Below, one piece after another: positions 23,006-34,800 of a DNA stretch of 64,000 nt. Below the pieces are notes generated by a model. That model worked only from the letters and a program-made list of their open reading frames with translations. It was not told the origin of the DNA and ran no database searches. Made by a program: the position numbers and the translations under genes. Origin of the DNA: Whitmania pigra. Taxonomy: Eukaryota; Annelida; Clitellata; Hirudinida; Haemopidae. The DNA lies in the NCBI GenBank assembly GCA_021613335.1, contig JAJTWR010000446.1, forward strand, positions 331,684 to 395,683, in the 5' to 3' direction. Within the stretch, counting starts at the first letter, position 1. Each line of letters begins with the position of its first letter.

Positions 23006-24419
23006 TCCTATGTGATGTTTTTAGTCTAAGATTTTTAGCTTGTAAATAAAGCTTTAGTTCGAATTCCTTGTTTCTAGTAAAAAACTTGGGGTTGGTGGTA
23101 GCCACCTTATAGTTGGTGGATCAAGCCTGTTAAAGTATTCCTGAGGGATGTGACTAATGGGCTGGGGCACACGATAGGGTGCCAATGTTTTTCATGGGAG
23201 TTGGTGTGGTGCTGACGATGTGCATTTGCTAGGCAAAGCCTCAAGACTTACAAACTCAGTTGGTTCCTCTTGGCTCAACGGATAGCTTCCCAGCTCATTG
23301 AGGTATGCTTAATATAACCGGGTACACCTGTAATTCCTCTCTTTTGGACTGAAATGACCAGATACTGATTAGATATCGTGAACTCCGTGAGCCTCTAAGC
23401 CAGTGGCTCATGACCTCCTTCAGAGTTGCCAGGGGTCGCCTAAGACACATAGAATTTAATATTTTGTAATATATTACATTAAAAACCTTAACTTCTCATA
23501 ATTTTTAACAAGATGATTTTTATAGTGCAATCATTTTTTTAATGGCAATTTAGTGTTTGATCTTCTCAATAATTGAAATTGATGAAACAAACCCAAGATG
23601 TCTTAATATTTATGTGCCACAATTCAATGATGTGCGCAATTTACGGGAACCACATGAAATAATTTTACGCGTCGCTTACAAATGGTTTTTTGAATGCTGA
23701 AAATTCTATCAAAATAAGGTAATTTGTAGGGAAATTATTCATAAAAGCTGGGTATGTCTTTACACTATTTCTAGCACTACAGGTGAGCTTAGGTCAAGGC
23801 TTTGATTTAGAAGGTGGAGGTGGTTCCCTCTTGCAGATGGATGGAAAAGTGCCAGTGCTGAAAAAAGGTTATTCTATGATAAGGGAATTTCTCCTGAGTT
23901 TTCCAGTGATGGGGGCTTTTCTGTATTGTGAGGCATGAGGGTCTGTTCCCCTTTTGGAAAATCTTTATTTGTCTGAATGGCTCTCTGCTTGAGCATAGTT
24001 GCAAGGTTGTTCTGGAATAGGATGAGGAATCAAGGGCTCTTTTGTTTGTTTGTTTGTTCCTATATTTATTACAGATGCTGCAGCTTTTTAATTATTGCTC
24101 AATGTCGAGTGACATGCATGGCCGATGCAGTGCGTGCCTTGCCATTGTCTTGCATTTCTCAATCACAGGATGGTCTTCGTGAATCCTTCTGATCAGGTAG
24201 ATGTCTGCAAGAAGATTTTGGTAACCCTGCAGTTGCTTAACAAATAGAGTCTGACCGAAAATGAAACCGATTTATGGTCGTAAGCCGTGAGATGAAGGTC
24301 ATCCATGTCTTTGCATATCTTTGTGCATGTTTAGCTTTTCATTTCCTCTCAAATCTATTATTGCTATTGAGAAGTCCAAATGCTTTTTTGTGAGTCACAA
24401 TTTTTAAATTTGTTAACAG
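23006..24419. other. intergenic or 5' intronic DNA before the KEN-domain gene
   Basis: Contains the second copy of a diverged repeat (23120-23270) and a GTTT microsatellite (about 24042-24058). Further 5' exons of the following gene should lie here or upstream, but none could be supported. Confidence 0.4.
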
Positions 24420-26911
24420 AAACGCCACTAAGGAATATCATAGAGATAGAACAACTTCATGTTGAGATTGATGGACGTCTTAGTACTTTCCTGCAAGGGC
24501 ATTTTACAACAGCAACAACAACATCACTTGTGGTTAAGTTAGTTGAAGTTCAAACTTAATGTGGTTGTTTACAGCATTATTAGTGTCACTTTCATCATAA
24601 TTATGTGTTTTTTATGTAGAGGGGAATTTGGTGGCAACAACATTGCCTTGAGGATAGTTTCAGAAGCTCATGCTGAAAGAGGAAGACGTGAACTTGATAT
24701 CCTGAGGTTGATGAGAAATGATGCTCACACAATGACTTCATTATTTCATGTTAGTAGTTCAGAGAAACAAATTTAGAATAACTTAAGAATTAAAATAAAT
24801 TATTTCAGTTTGAAATGAGAGGAACTCTTTACATCATGATGCCAAACTATGGATTGAATCTGGAAAGGTTTTTAACTGAAGGTCCCCCGGCACCGGATGA
24901 CCTCTTGAGCAAGATTATTTTTCAGGTTGTGCAAGGACTCTCAGCACTTCACGATAATAATATTGGTTAGTGTAAGGACCTGCTTGTAATAATTTATATT
25001 GTTGTAAACGCAGTTTTTGAGATAAATTAAGTTTGTATTGCTAATGTAATTAAATATATAAATTTTAATTATATTTGGTATCTTTTTCATGCACGTGGTC
25101 TTGCTATTATAAGCCCAAATATCCATTTGCATCTTCTAAGCACCTCAAATCCTTGACACACTCATCTTCGATTATTCAGTTCCGTTAACAGAATACTTGC
25201 TTAATAAACTTACTCTAAAACTTAGTAGTTCATGGACCCCAGTTTATTAAAAATATTGTGATTCTGGTGTATTGTTTCAGTTCACGGCAACCTTAGGCCT
25301 TCATGCATTCTTTTGGAATTTGTTGCTGAAAATTGCAAGGCTGTTGTTTCAAATTTTGGGAGCAGTCAAGTGGGGCAGACCTTTTCTAATGTTTATGGAA
25401 AATTATATCATTGGTCTGCCCCTGAAGTTCTCCAAGCAAAACCTAAAGTGAGTTATAATTTTTGAAACTAAAAAAATATTTTTAACCAATTTAATACATT
25501 TTCAGTTCTCAGCGAGCTCTGATATTTACAGTCTCGGCCTTATTTCATTTTCTATGTGGATGTCAAACATTGGCTCAAAGAAAAAATTTTACTTTACAAA
25601 GCCTTTTTCAGTCAACTCCTTGAGAGACCAACTTATACATGTAGAAAAGCCCAGAGGTAATCAGTGAAATTTTAGGTTTCTATGTTTCATTCAGTGATTG
25701 AATGAGTTTTAAAATGCAGCCGCTCGACTAATTGAGAAGATGATTGCACAGAATCCTGTGGAGAGAATTTCTACCAAGTATGTCATCCAGGATCCAGTCT
25801 TCTGGGCAAAGGGGCGACTTCCTTTTTTCTTCGAGGTGAGTTGCTTATTAAAAGACGTTGACTCCGAATAATACATTTTTGTAAAACATTTAACCTATCG
25901 AGATGAGAAGATCATACAATATAACAGATAGGGATATATAAGAGAAGGTAGTTGAGAAGGACACTATCTTTTTATAATATTTATATAATATGGCGGGGGG
26001 CACATGAAATTAAAGAAAAAATTAATTTTGAGTGGCACCATAATGCACATATAATGAGAACCACCCAACTTTCCTCTTGTAGTCACAGCAAATGATGGGC
26101 TTATAAGCATATTTCAAATTTTGGTATTATTTGTTTTATTTGTCACTAGCATTTTTACATAGGTTTTGGAGGTTAAAAGCTAATATATGATGTCATTTGT
26201 TTCCAGTGTTTAAAGAATTATTCAGACAGAATCCCCATTAAATTAGACAGTTCTATAAAATGGCACAAACAAGTTGGTAACAAGATCTTGAAGGGTAATT
26301 GCTAATTTGATAATTTTTGAGTGTTATTTGTGTCTGAATATGAGTAACAAATGACTTCCTTTTTGGCTCACAGTTGCAGAAGCATTGAGCAAATAATCTT
26401 TGTGGGTTCCCAAGAGCTTCACATGAAAATTTAAATATTTTTAAAAATACAACTAATAAGTGATGTAGATTTACTGGTCTGAAATTAAATTCATGTTAAT
26501 TTAACTTAACATGTATAACATGCAGTATGAGTTGTTGTAATCTTTTAATAAGCATCATGGTTGAACGATAGTTTGTCTGGGTTCAGTCTTTTTAGATATT
26601 GTAATCTAGTTCAATTAAATTCATTCTATACTCCATAGGCCAACCTGCGTTCGTCCGATTCATTCGCAACTTGGTAGGTATTATGACTTGCAAATGTAGA
26701 GATGTAAACTTTAACATGCAATAAATCTTTTCAGCAATGTCACCCCAAGAAAAATGATTCAGATTTTGGTAACAGAAACAAGATTGAGAAGTGGATGTGC
26801 CAAATTGGTTGTGAGAACATTGCATTAGACATTGTTGGCGATGCATTGCCACAAGTGGATGACTTGTTTCGTGATGAATTTTTTGGTCCAGATTCCCCAA
26901 TCTGTAAGTGA
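24420..26911 (+). CDS. IRE1/RNase L-type pseudokinase with KEN ribonuclease domain, 3' part
   Basis: Nine exons join in phase to 378 codons: 24420-24537, 24620-24749, 24809-24965, 25281-25447, 25506-25656, 25720-25835, 26207-26294, 26639-26673, 26735-26911. The kinase order is that of IRE1: KGEFGGNNIALR, C-lobe HGNLRPSCILL, NFG, APEVL, then LIEKMIAQNPVERIS..DPVFW, followed by a KEN domain with FVRFIRNLQCH. Three kinase motifs are changed: VAVK Lys is Arg (IALR), HRD is HGN, DFG is NFG, so it should be a pseudokinase. In KEN, the Arg-Asn and His match catalytic residues of RNase L/IRE1. The catalytic Tyr seems replaced or lost in a shortened linker. IRE1 splices or cleaves RNA in ER stress and RNase L cleaves RNA in antiviral defence; which role applies here is unknown. 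The N-terminal sensor (lumenal plus membrane segment, or ankyrin repeats) was not found. Confidence 0.82.
26374..26396 (+). other. possible alternative terminal exon of the KEN-domain gene
   Basis: After CTCACAG, the sequence joins in phase to the exon ending at 26294 and adds seven codons (VAEALSK) before TAA at 26394-26396. Used as a last exon it would give a form lacking the KEN ribonuclease domain. Sequence-based suggestion only. Confidence 0.25.
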
Positions 26912-27690
26912 CTTTGCTTAGACCATCAAAGATCATGACCTTGGCTTAGATCATTAAAGATCGTCAATTTCATTAACTTGTGATTATCAAATGTTGTTCG
27001 ACGTTGTGTTGTAGTAGATAGAGCATAATGATGGCTGAGTTGTTAATGGATGCTGGAATTGTTTCTGGTGAGGAGCACTTGAAACAGGGTTCTGGCTCTA
27101 CCTCTTGTTGGATGAAGGAGATTATTTGGAGAGGGCTGTCGGGTTGTTTTGGGAATTCGTTGGCAACTTCATGTGTGCTACTGTTGCAATTGGGCAGGTC
27201 TTTAATATGAAGTAGGAGGGTGCACAAGTTTGTCTTTGACAAGCAAACCGAGCAAAGGGTTGATGTTTCTAAATTTCACAAAAATGTCACGCGTTACCAT
27301 GCATCGTTACGTCTCGCAGTTGCTCACCAGATAAAATGCGGACTACCAAATACCCAACGATTAGGACAATTAGGACTCGACTAACTGAAAACCATCAGTC
27401 CAAAATTTTTACATAATAATATAGCAAATATATTTGTATGTAAATGTGCCGCTAAAGGAGCGAGATTCGGTGTCCTACATTGTTAGTGAGCAATAGGGTT
27501 CCCCGACTTTTGCTCAAATGGCGTTAGCTCACATTCAAAAACATTTCAGTTAAACTTGTCAAAAATTTAGGCGTGAATCAAATGTCGCTTGCACAAGAAT
27601 TTATGTAGAAGATTGTCAGTATGTGCAATATAATGTGCGTATTAATCTACGTGAGAATGAATCTATGGCGCAACTGCCGTTTTTAGCAAC
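26912..27690. other. intergenic, nothing recognised
   Basis: No convincing ORF or repeat. The short ORF around 27028-27210 shows no known domain and no splice context. Confidence 0.5.
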
Positions 27691-27699
27691 CGGCGACGA

Positions 27700-27955
27700 G
27701 GATTTGTAAACAACAGGCTCCATTTCTTCACCAACCGAGTCTCTAATCCCCGGAACTCCCTGCCAGATGTTGTCAGCTCCAAAACTCGTAGTAGACTAGC
27801 ATTTCCAATGCTAATTTAAAATGTTTCTAACAATTTGTAAATTATAATGACCTAAATTTTATCTATGCACTCCATATGTACAAATTAACTGACTTCGATT
27901 TGTGTTAGTGGTCATTTGTGAGCCTCTTTTTAGTTTAAATAAATAAAGTTTTCTT
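27700..27955 (+). mobile_element. 3' fragment of a non-LTR retrotransposon
   Basis: Translation near 27705-27820 gives FFTNRVSNPRNSLPDVVSS, the conserved C-terminal end of jockey/CR1-type RT proteins, followed by a short 3' UTR with AATAAATAAAG near 27939. A similar C-terminus closes the LINE at 34355-35920 (FFTNRIINIWNKLPNSLVS), but the two are clearly different copies. Confidence 0.7.
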
Positions 27956-28753
27956 AAGCTACTAAAAATGCACTAAGTTAAGCATTTTCAACAAAAACTT
28001 ATCGTGTTGTATGTACTAGTTAGTTAATATTTAATTTAAAAAAATTTTATTATCTAATTAATATACTTAGTATCATTATTTTAAATTATATCATGTTATA
28101 TGTATTCTAATTAACATCATCAACGGAAATGCTTCGTCGAGCTATTGCCATCGAGGCTGGGAGATTTCACGACGGTGAAGTTGGCAAACGTCTGGCAAAA
28201 ACTTTGAACGTTAATAACTTTTTAACGGATTAAGATAGAGACGAAATTTTTTTTTATCTTAAAGATAACAATCACAAAATATAAAATATGTAAAAATTTG
28301 TTTTGCAAATTTAAAAAATAATTTGTTATTAATATAACAAGTTCAATCCGTTTTTTCTGCCAGAATAATAAGATGTGTCTAAAATCTGAAATCATATTAG
28401 TAAACTACATTGAAATACCTTCTCAAAAATATACCATTTCAATATTCTGCGATCGGTAGAAGTGCCTCAAAAATTGACTCGAAAAATACCTACTTCCTGT
28501 TTATGTTTACGACCAAAGATAGCATAGATATAAAAATAGATACAATATTTCCATATCCTAGTACGTTTAAATTAATGTCCAGACCTCTGTCTACATAAAA
28601 ATTGTAGAAATTCGATGGTGGTATTATACAAATTATTTTTATTCCAATTTTTGTAAGGAATGTCTAAAATTTCCAGTCAAGAATTTGGGTAAAGTGAAAC
28701 TTAGCGTCTGTGACATAACTTGTGCATTACATTCATGTATGGCATCTGAAAGT

Positions 28754-29212
28754 ACTTCATTATACCTTTCAGAAAATATATAACAAACTTGTATCACATC
28801 GGTAATAGGTCCTGTTACGGGCAGTCAAAGCCACACTCTTTGTTTGCAATCTTCACTTTTCGCATATCGTCGAGCTCCACTCTATTAGTCTGTTTTGTGT
28901 AGCATGTTCTTGTATATAATAGGAAACTACTTTAATAGACCTTTCCGAAAATGTCTAACAAACTTATATAACATCGTTAACAGGTCCTGTTACGGGCCGC
29001 CAAAGCCACACCATTTGTTTGTAATCTTCACTTTTCTCATATTGTCGAGCTCCACTCTATTAGTTTGTTTTGTGTAGCATGTTAATATATATAATAAGGA
29101 AGTACATCATTAGACCTTTCAGAAAATATATAACAAACTTGTATAACATCGGTAACAGGTCCTGTTACGGGCCGTCAAAGCCACACCCTTGTTTGTAATC
29201 TGTACTTTTCAG
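28754..29212 (+). repeat. tandem 175-bp units, left arm (about 2.6 copies)
   Basis: Three successive units beginning around 28754, 28926 and 29101 share a CCTGTTACGGGC core, the GTCGAGCTCCACTCTATTAG block and TTTTGTGTAGCATGTT. The last unit breaks at CTGTACTTTTCAG, which also forms the acceptor of the Ulp1-PHD exon. Confidence 0.9.
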
Positions 29213-30311
29213 ACACATAAAGCATGATCTACTTGGAGGGGCTTCGAACTTAAAAGCGACCACGTTCATTGAAAAGATTGAGCCCCGGCATAAAGCATTG
29301 GACATGGTCGCCCTTTCGGTAGAGAAGTTTTATAAAAAAAAAATTAAATCTCAGCCAAAGGCTAAAGAAATTTCAGATGTATGGCAGAAACGAAATAAGA
29401 AAGAATCCACTTATTTCACAAACTTAAGAAATAAAAATCTAATCCAGAACGCCGGCCACGATGCACAGATTAAAACTAAAGCCATGGAGTTATGGCCCAA
29501 CTCGATACCGAAAGACCCCTTTTATTTTGATGTTTCGGGACGAAACAACGTCGTCGTGGCGAAGGTGAATGAAAAAGTACTGTACCTCGAAGATTTCCTC
29601 CTTCTACTTAAAAAGGAGTGGCTTTCATCCACACTTATGGATTTCCTTGTGACAAGCATGAAACCTTTAAGACATTCCACCTACATTTCTTGCGGTCTGG
29701 CAACACTGGCTTTGGACGGGAACGACATAGAAGAGGAAGTATGGAATGGAATAGATTTCACCAAGAAATATATTCTCATTCCATACAACAAAGGAGGGAA
29801 TCATTTCGTTTGTTTTGTTGTAAACAACGAAGCAAAGGAAATATTGTTTTTCGATTCCATGCCAGGAGACCACAAGTGCTTGCCAAAAATGAAAGAGTTG
29901 GTTGATGGATTTTCTATAAGTTCAAAGAATATTCATTGGATTGATTACGCATGTAAAACAGGTCCATGGGATATTAAGCAGAAAGATAGCTATAACTGTG
30001 GCATGTATGTTGTTTTTACCCTGAGACAAATTGACGATGAAGTTACTTTTCCATCTGAGGGCATAGAGGCAGACGGGCTGAGGCAATCATATGCTAGGGC
30101 AATCCTCCGCCTTTCAGATGACATGACTGATGTATGTCTATACTGTGCATTAGGTGAAAGAGAAGAGGGCGAGCAGTGGGTCCGATGTGACAGTTGCGAT
30201 AGATGGATACATACTAGTTGCACCGATATTAGGAAAGATGATGATTCATGGCGCACAAGAGGATTCCTATGTTTTTTTTGTTTATGTTATGAAGAAAATT
30301 TTAAATCATAA
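29213..30311 (+). CDS. transposon-borne Ulp1-like cysteine protease with PHD finger
   Basis: The open frame starts at an acceptor (TTTTCAG ending 29212) and runs to TAA at 30309-30311, about 365 codons, so it is probably the last exon of a longer gene. The N-terminal half is basic. The middle is a C48 (Ulp1/SENP) protease fold: His in GGNHFVCFVV, Asp in FFDSMPG, Gln and Cys in KQKDSYNCGMYVV, the full expected His-Asp-Gln-Cys set. The C-terminus is a PHD-type zinc finger (CLYCALGE, WVRCDSCDRWIHTSC, LCFFC). C48 proteases cut SUMO- or ubiquitin-like conjugates; PHD fingers often bind histone tails. Its role in the element is unknown. Confidence 0.85.
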
Positions 30312-30431
30312 CATAATTTCTATTAAGTTTACTAAATAACGAATAATTATTTAATATATTAAAGAAGAATCACTTGTGTTATGAAAGTAATAAAAAATAA
30401 CTTATGTTAAGAAATTAATAAAAATTGATTA

Positions 30432-31190
30432 TTTTATACCGATGTTATACAAGTTTTGTACATATTTTCTGAAAGGTATAATGATGTACTTCCTTATTAT
30501 ATATATGAACATGCTACACAAAACAAACTAATATGGTGGAGCTCGACAATAAGCGAAAAGTGAGGATTACAAACAAAGGGTGTGGCTTTGACGGCCCGTA
30601 ACAGGACCTGTTACCGATGTTATACAAGTTTGTTATATATTTTCTGAAAGGTCTAATGATGTACTTCCTTATTATATATATGAACATGCTGCACAAAACA
30701 AACTAATAGAGTGGAGCTCGACAATATGCGAAAAGTACAGATTACAAACAAAGAGTATGGCTTTGACGTCCCGTAACAGGACCTGTTACCGATGTTATAC
30801 AAGTTTGTTATATATTTTCTGAAAGGTCTAATGATGTACTTCCTTATTATATATATGAACATGCTGCACAAAACAAACTAATAGAGTGGAGCTCGACAAT
30901 ATGCGAAAAGTACAGATTACAAACAAAGAGTATGGCTTTGACGTCCCGTAACAGGACCTGTTACCGATGTTATACAAGTTTGTTATATATTTTCTGAAAG
31001 GTCTAATGATGTACTTCCTTATTATATATATTAACATGCTACACAAAACAAACTAATATGGTGGAGCTCGACAATAAGCGAAAAGTGAAGATTACAAACA
31101 AAGAGTATGGCTTTGACGGCCCGTAACAGGACCTGTTACCGATGTTATACAAGTTTGTTATATATTTTCTGAAAGGTATAATGAAGTACT
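30432..31190 (-). repeat. tandem 175-bp units, right arm (about 4.3 copies)
   Basis: Units repeat with an exact 175-base period (for example 30653 and 30828). Two neighbouring units are nearly identical, which suggests recent amplification or conversion. Each contains the perfect palindrome GTAACAGGACCTGTTAC (first at 30598-30614). They are in inverted orientation to the left-arm units. Confidence 0.93.
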
Positions 31191-31849
31191 TTCAGATGCC
31201 ATACATGAATGTAATGCACAAGTTATGTCACAGACGCTAAGTTTCACTTTACCCAAATTCTTGACTGGAAATTTTAGACATTCCTTACAAAAATTGGAAT
31301 AAAAATAATTTTAATAATACCACCATCGAATTTTTACAATAATTACGTAGACAGAGGTCTGGACATTAATTTAAACGTATTAAAATATGGAAATATTCTA
31401 CCTATTTTTATATCTATGCTATCTTTGGTCGTGAACATAAACAGGAAGTAGGTATTTTTCGAGTCAATTTTTGAGGCACTTCTACCGATCGCAGAATATT
31501 GAAATGGTATATTTTTGAAAAGGTTTTTCAATGTAGTTTACTAATATGATTTCAGATTTTAGGCACATTTTATTATTCTGGCAGAAAAAACGGATCGAAC
31601 TTGTTATATTAATAACAAATTATTTTTTAAATTTGCAAAAGAAAATTTTACATATTCTATTTTTTGTGATAGTTATCTTTAAGATAAAAAAAAATTTCGT
31701 CTCTATCATAATCCGTTACAAAGTTATTAACGTTCAAAGTTTTTGCCAGACGTTTGCCAACTTCACCGTCGTCTTCCACCTTTATTTGTTCCGAAATTAT
31801 TGATCTATCTGTCCAAAGATTTCCACAGTTTTCACTATTTGTTTTTTAG

Positions 31850-34800
31850 GATTCCGGTGCTTATGAAGAGGATGGCCACAAGGATGCTTTCGATTGGAAG
31901 AGGTTTGAGGCCCAAAATTTGTTTAAATTTGTTTCCTCCACCTTTTTTGATGTTTAGCTTTAGCCTTTAATGTAAAACAAAATAAAAATTAGTTCTTTGA
32001 GGTTTGAAATATTTTATTTCTGCTAATAACAGCTTCGGTGAACAAACTGAACGTATTTTGCATGGTTGGAAACTATCTGTTCAATCCTCTGGGTCTCCAT
32101 CTTGGAACAAATCTGTTGGGAATCTCAAGTTTGGTGACTCTGAATTTAGATTGACTCGACACTGGAAATCTGGAATCTGTGAGGAAAGAGGAAGCGGTAA
32201 TGACAATCAAGGTGCTTTTGGAGCTTTTCAGTTTTTGGGGTTGTTTTAAATTGATTTATACATTACTTAGTCACTATAGCTCCAATTTATTTTCTTTAAA
32301 TGAATTACTGGATGCTAATAAATTTAAAAGACTTCAAAATAAATTAATATAATAGGAGATAAAAAGGAAACAATTGGAATTCCAAAAGCATGGTTGGACA
32401 TGGTGGACAAATCCAACATGTTTCCCAGACATGATGCTCATCCTCTTCATACATATTTTGGACTCAAGGATTTCATTGTCTTAAAATCAGTATACAAAAT
32501 TAAAAGCTTTGTGGTTGTAAAAAGGTTGATCAGAGAACTCTCATTAATTGCCCACAAAACTGACTGGTGAGTTGGTTGATTGATGCATATCAGAGCTGTT
32601 TATATTACAGTATTGGTACAGTGGTAATAGTATCACAGATACTATTATAAATTATTATTAAAATATTTGCTTTGATATTGCTGATACTTTTGGCCATCAA
32701 TATCGAAACTAGTATCACCAATACTTTTTGGCTAGTGACACTTGATAGAAATACTTTTTTTGGGTGTTTCTTAAATTATAAAATTTATTTTTAAATGTTT
32801 GTATAAATATTTAAAAAAAAGGATAGTCATAAAGACTCCATACTTACATAGCTTGCATATGATATACATAGACTGTCAAGGAACTACCACATTTTCAAAG
32901 TACATCCTAGTTATGCAATGGACTTTAATCAATTATATAAATAACATAAATCTCATATTTCCACCTATTTAAGGGTGGATAATGTGCCCAAAGTTTTTTT
33001 TAATGCATGGGAACAGCAGAAAAAGAACACAATTCGTTATAATATTGCTTGAAATGTCTGAGACAAAAACATGATAAATAGCTTTTATAAAAAGTTGTAG
33101 TCTTCAACATTGGATTAAAATTTAATAAAAAAAATTAAAATTTAAATCTGTGTGTTAATTTTAAAATGTATTTAAATTATTTCAATAATTTACCACTTTC
33201 GACAAAATTGTTAGTAGCTGTGCCCCTATACTAAATCTGCCCACTAGTTCCAGTGCCAAAGTGTTCTAGATCTGCCACTGGTAGCAAGATATTTTCAACA
33301 CTAGCCTCAAATATAACAAGTGAACACTTTGAAATATTACTATTTGTGCATCTAGCAGAATGGTAAACATTGTAATCAAATTTTAAGTAGTGATAATAAT
33401 GAGAATAGTAGTAGTAATAATAGTTCATTTGTATGGAGCCTTAAGTGTTTGAAAGACACCTGGTTCTTGGATAGGAGAAAGTATTGACTGAAATGAGTAT
33501 TGGTATTGCTATTGACAACTCTTCTAAAACAAAGTATTAGTATTGGTATTGTTAACCCTGGTACACCTGTTAATGATGTGGATTTTGAAGTGAAGCAAAA
33601 AGTTAATTTTAAGAGAAACAATATTTAAATTTTATTCAAAGTAATTGCTAGCTATGCAATTTGCCCATCTTTTGGGTAAATCATCCCAAAAGAACTTTTT
33701 CTTTTTTTGAGGCAAACCATTCACAGACCCAATTTTCTGTTTCTTCATATGTTTTGAAGTGCTGTTTTGAAATTGCATATTGCCATCGATTGGAATAAGT
33801 GGTAATCTGAATCTGGTGAATATGGCAGGTGGGTTAATACTTCCCAGGCAAGATCTTTTAATGTATCTACAACCAGACTTGAAGTATGTGATGGTGCATT
33901 ATCATGACACTTGGCCCATTGTTGTTGTTTTACAATCAATGCCTGGTTTAAATTGATAATTTATTGTCTATAGTGATCAGAATTAACTTCTTCACCATGT
34001 TTCAGAAGCTCATTACACACCATGCCTTCTTGATCTCTCCAAACACAGAGCATTGTCTTCTTTCCAAAGCAATTTGGCTTGGCAGTTGATGGATCAACCC
34101 ATGATTTTTTGATTCTCAAAATAAATACACTTTTAATCGTGGGTTACAATTAAATTCAAGAAACACTTTCTTTTGTACCATTGAACCAACATTTGACTGA
34201 CGACTTTGGTTTTCCATCTGTCTTTCATTTAATTGATGTGGCACCCATTTTCATTCCTTTAAAATTTTGCTCATTGCTTTTAGATGATCAGAAATTGTTT
34301 GCTGGGCAAAGTCTAACCTTGATGCAAGTTGTTTTTGCAGTTGACATGCATCAATAAGGCAGGGGTTCCCAACCATTCTATTTTATTAAGTGGGTAGAGA
34401 AGCGAAGCCTCTTATCTGCCCACTACCAAACAGCAAAACATTGAGAAAAGAAACGAGAGATTCAATCAGTAATAGACGAGAAAAGGAGACAAGTCATATT
34501 CATTGAGAAGGGAGGTGAACCGACTGTAGGTGCTAGCTGAGACTAAGCTATTAGGTAGTTTATTCCAAATGTTAATAATTCGATTTGTAAAAAAATATTC
34601 TATTGCGCAAAAACCTTAGTTTAAATTGATGACCTCTAGTTGATGAGTAGCTTGAAAAATGAATATGGTTTTTAAGGTGAGTTGATGTTAAATTATTGGT
34701 GATCCTGTATAATAAGCAGAGGTCAGCTATTAAACGGCGATGTTCAAGCGATTTAAGTTGTAGAGCCTTGAGTCGATCATGGTACTTTAGCTGTCCAACA

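Larger units (their letters stand above)
28170..31772 (+). mobile_element. foldback-like DNA element with long inverted arms and Ulp1-PHD gene
   Basis: The left end (from 28170, ACGACGGTGAAGTTGGCAAA) is repeated in reverse complement at the right end (to 31772). The arms match for about 580 bp of unique sequence (28170-28750 against 31190-31772) and then continue as tandem 175-bp units in inverted orientation. The centre holds a Ulp1-protease/PHD ORF. No transposase core was recognised, and no clear target duplication was found at the ends as I placed them. Long inverted arms with internal tandem units are typical of foldback elements. Ulp1-type proteases are known from several eukaryotic DNA transposon groups, including MULE and KDZ families. 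It lies upstream of the first recognised Rab3GAP1 exon, probably within that gene's 5' intron. Confidence 0.8.

Noticed and set aside
24543..24620. hydrophobic stretch before the kinase domain, which could look like an IRE1 transmembrane segment
   Set aside because: It lies in the pyrimidine-rich end of an intron. Splicing 24537 to 24620 gives a better in-phase kinase N-lobe (VVKGEFGGNN), so the hydrophobic peptide is most likely an intron read-through.
26592..26936. 114-aa minus-strand ORF
   Set aside because: It is the reverse of two KEN-domain exons on the plus strand.
29667..29873. minus-strand ORFs opposite the Ulp1-PHD gene
   Set aside because: Antisense shadows; the plus-strand frame has all catalytic residues and zinc ligands.
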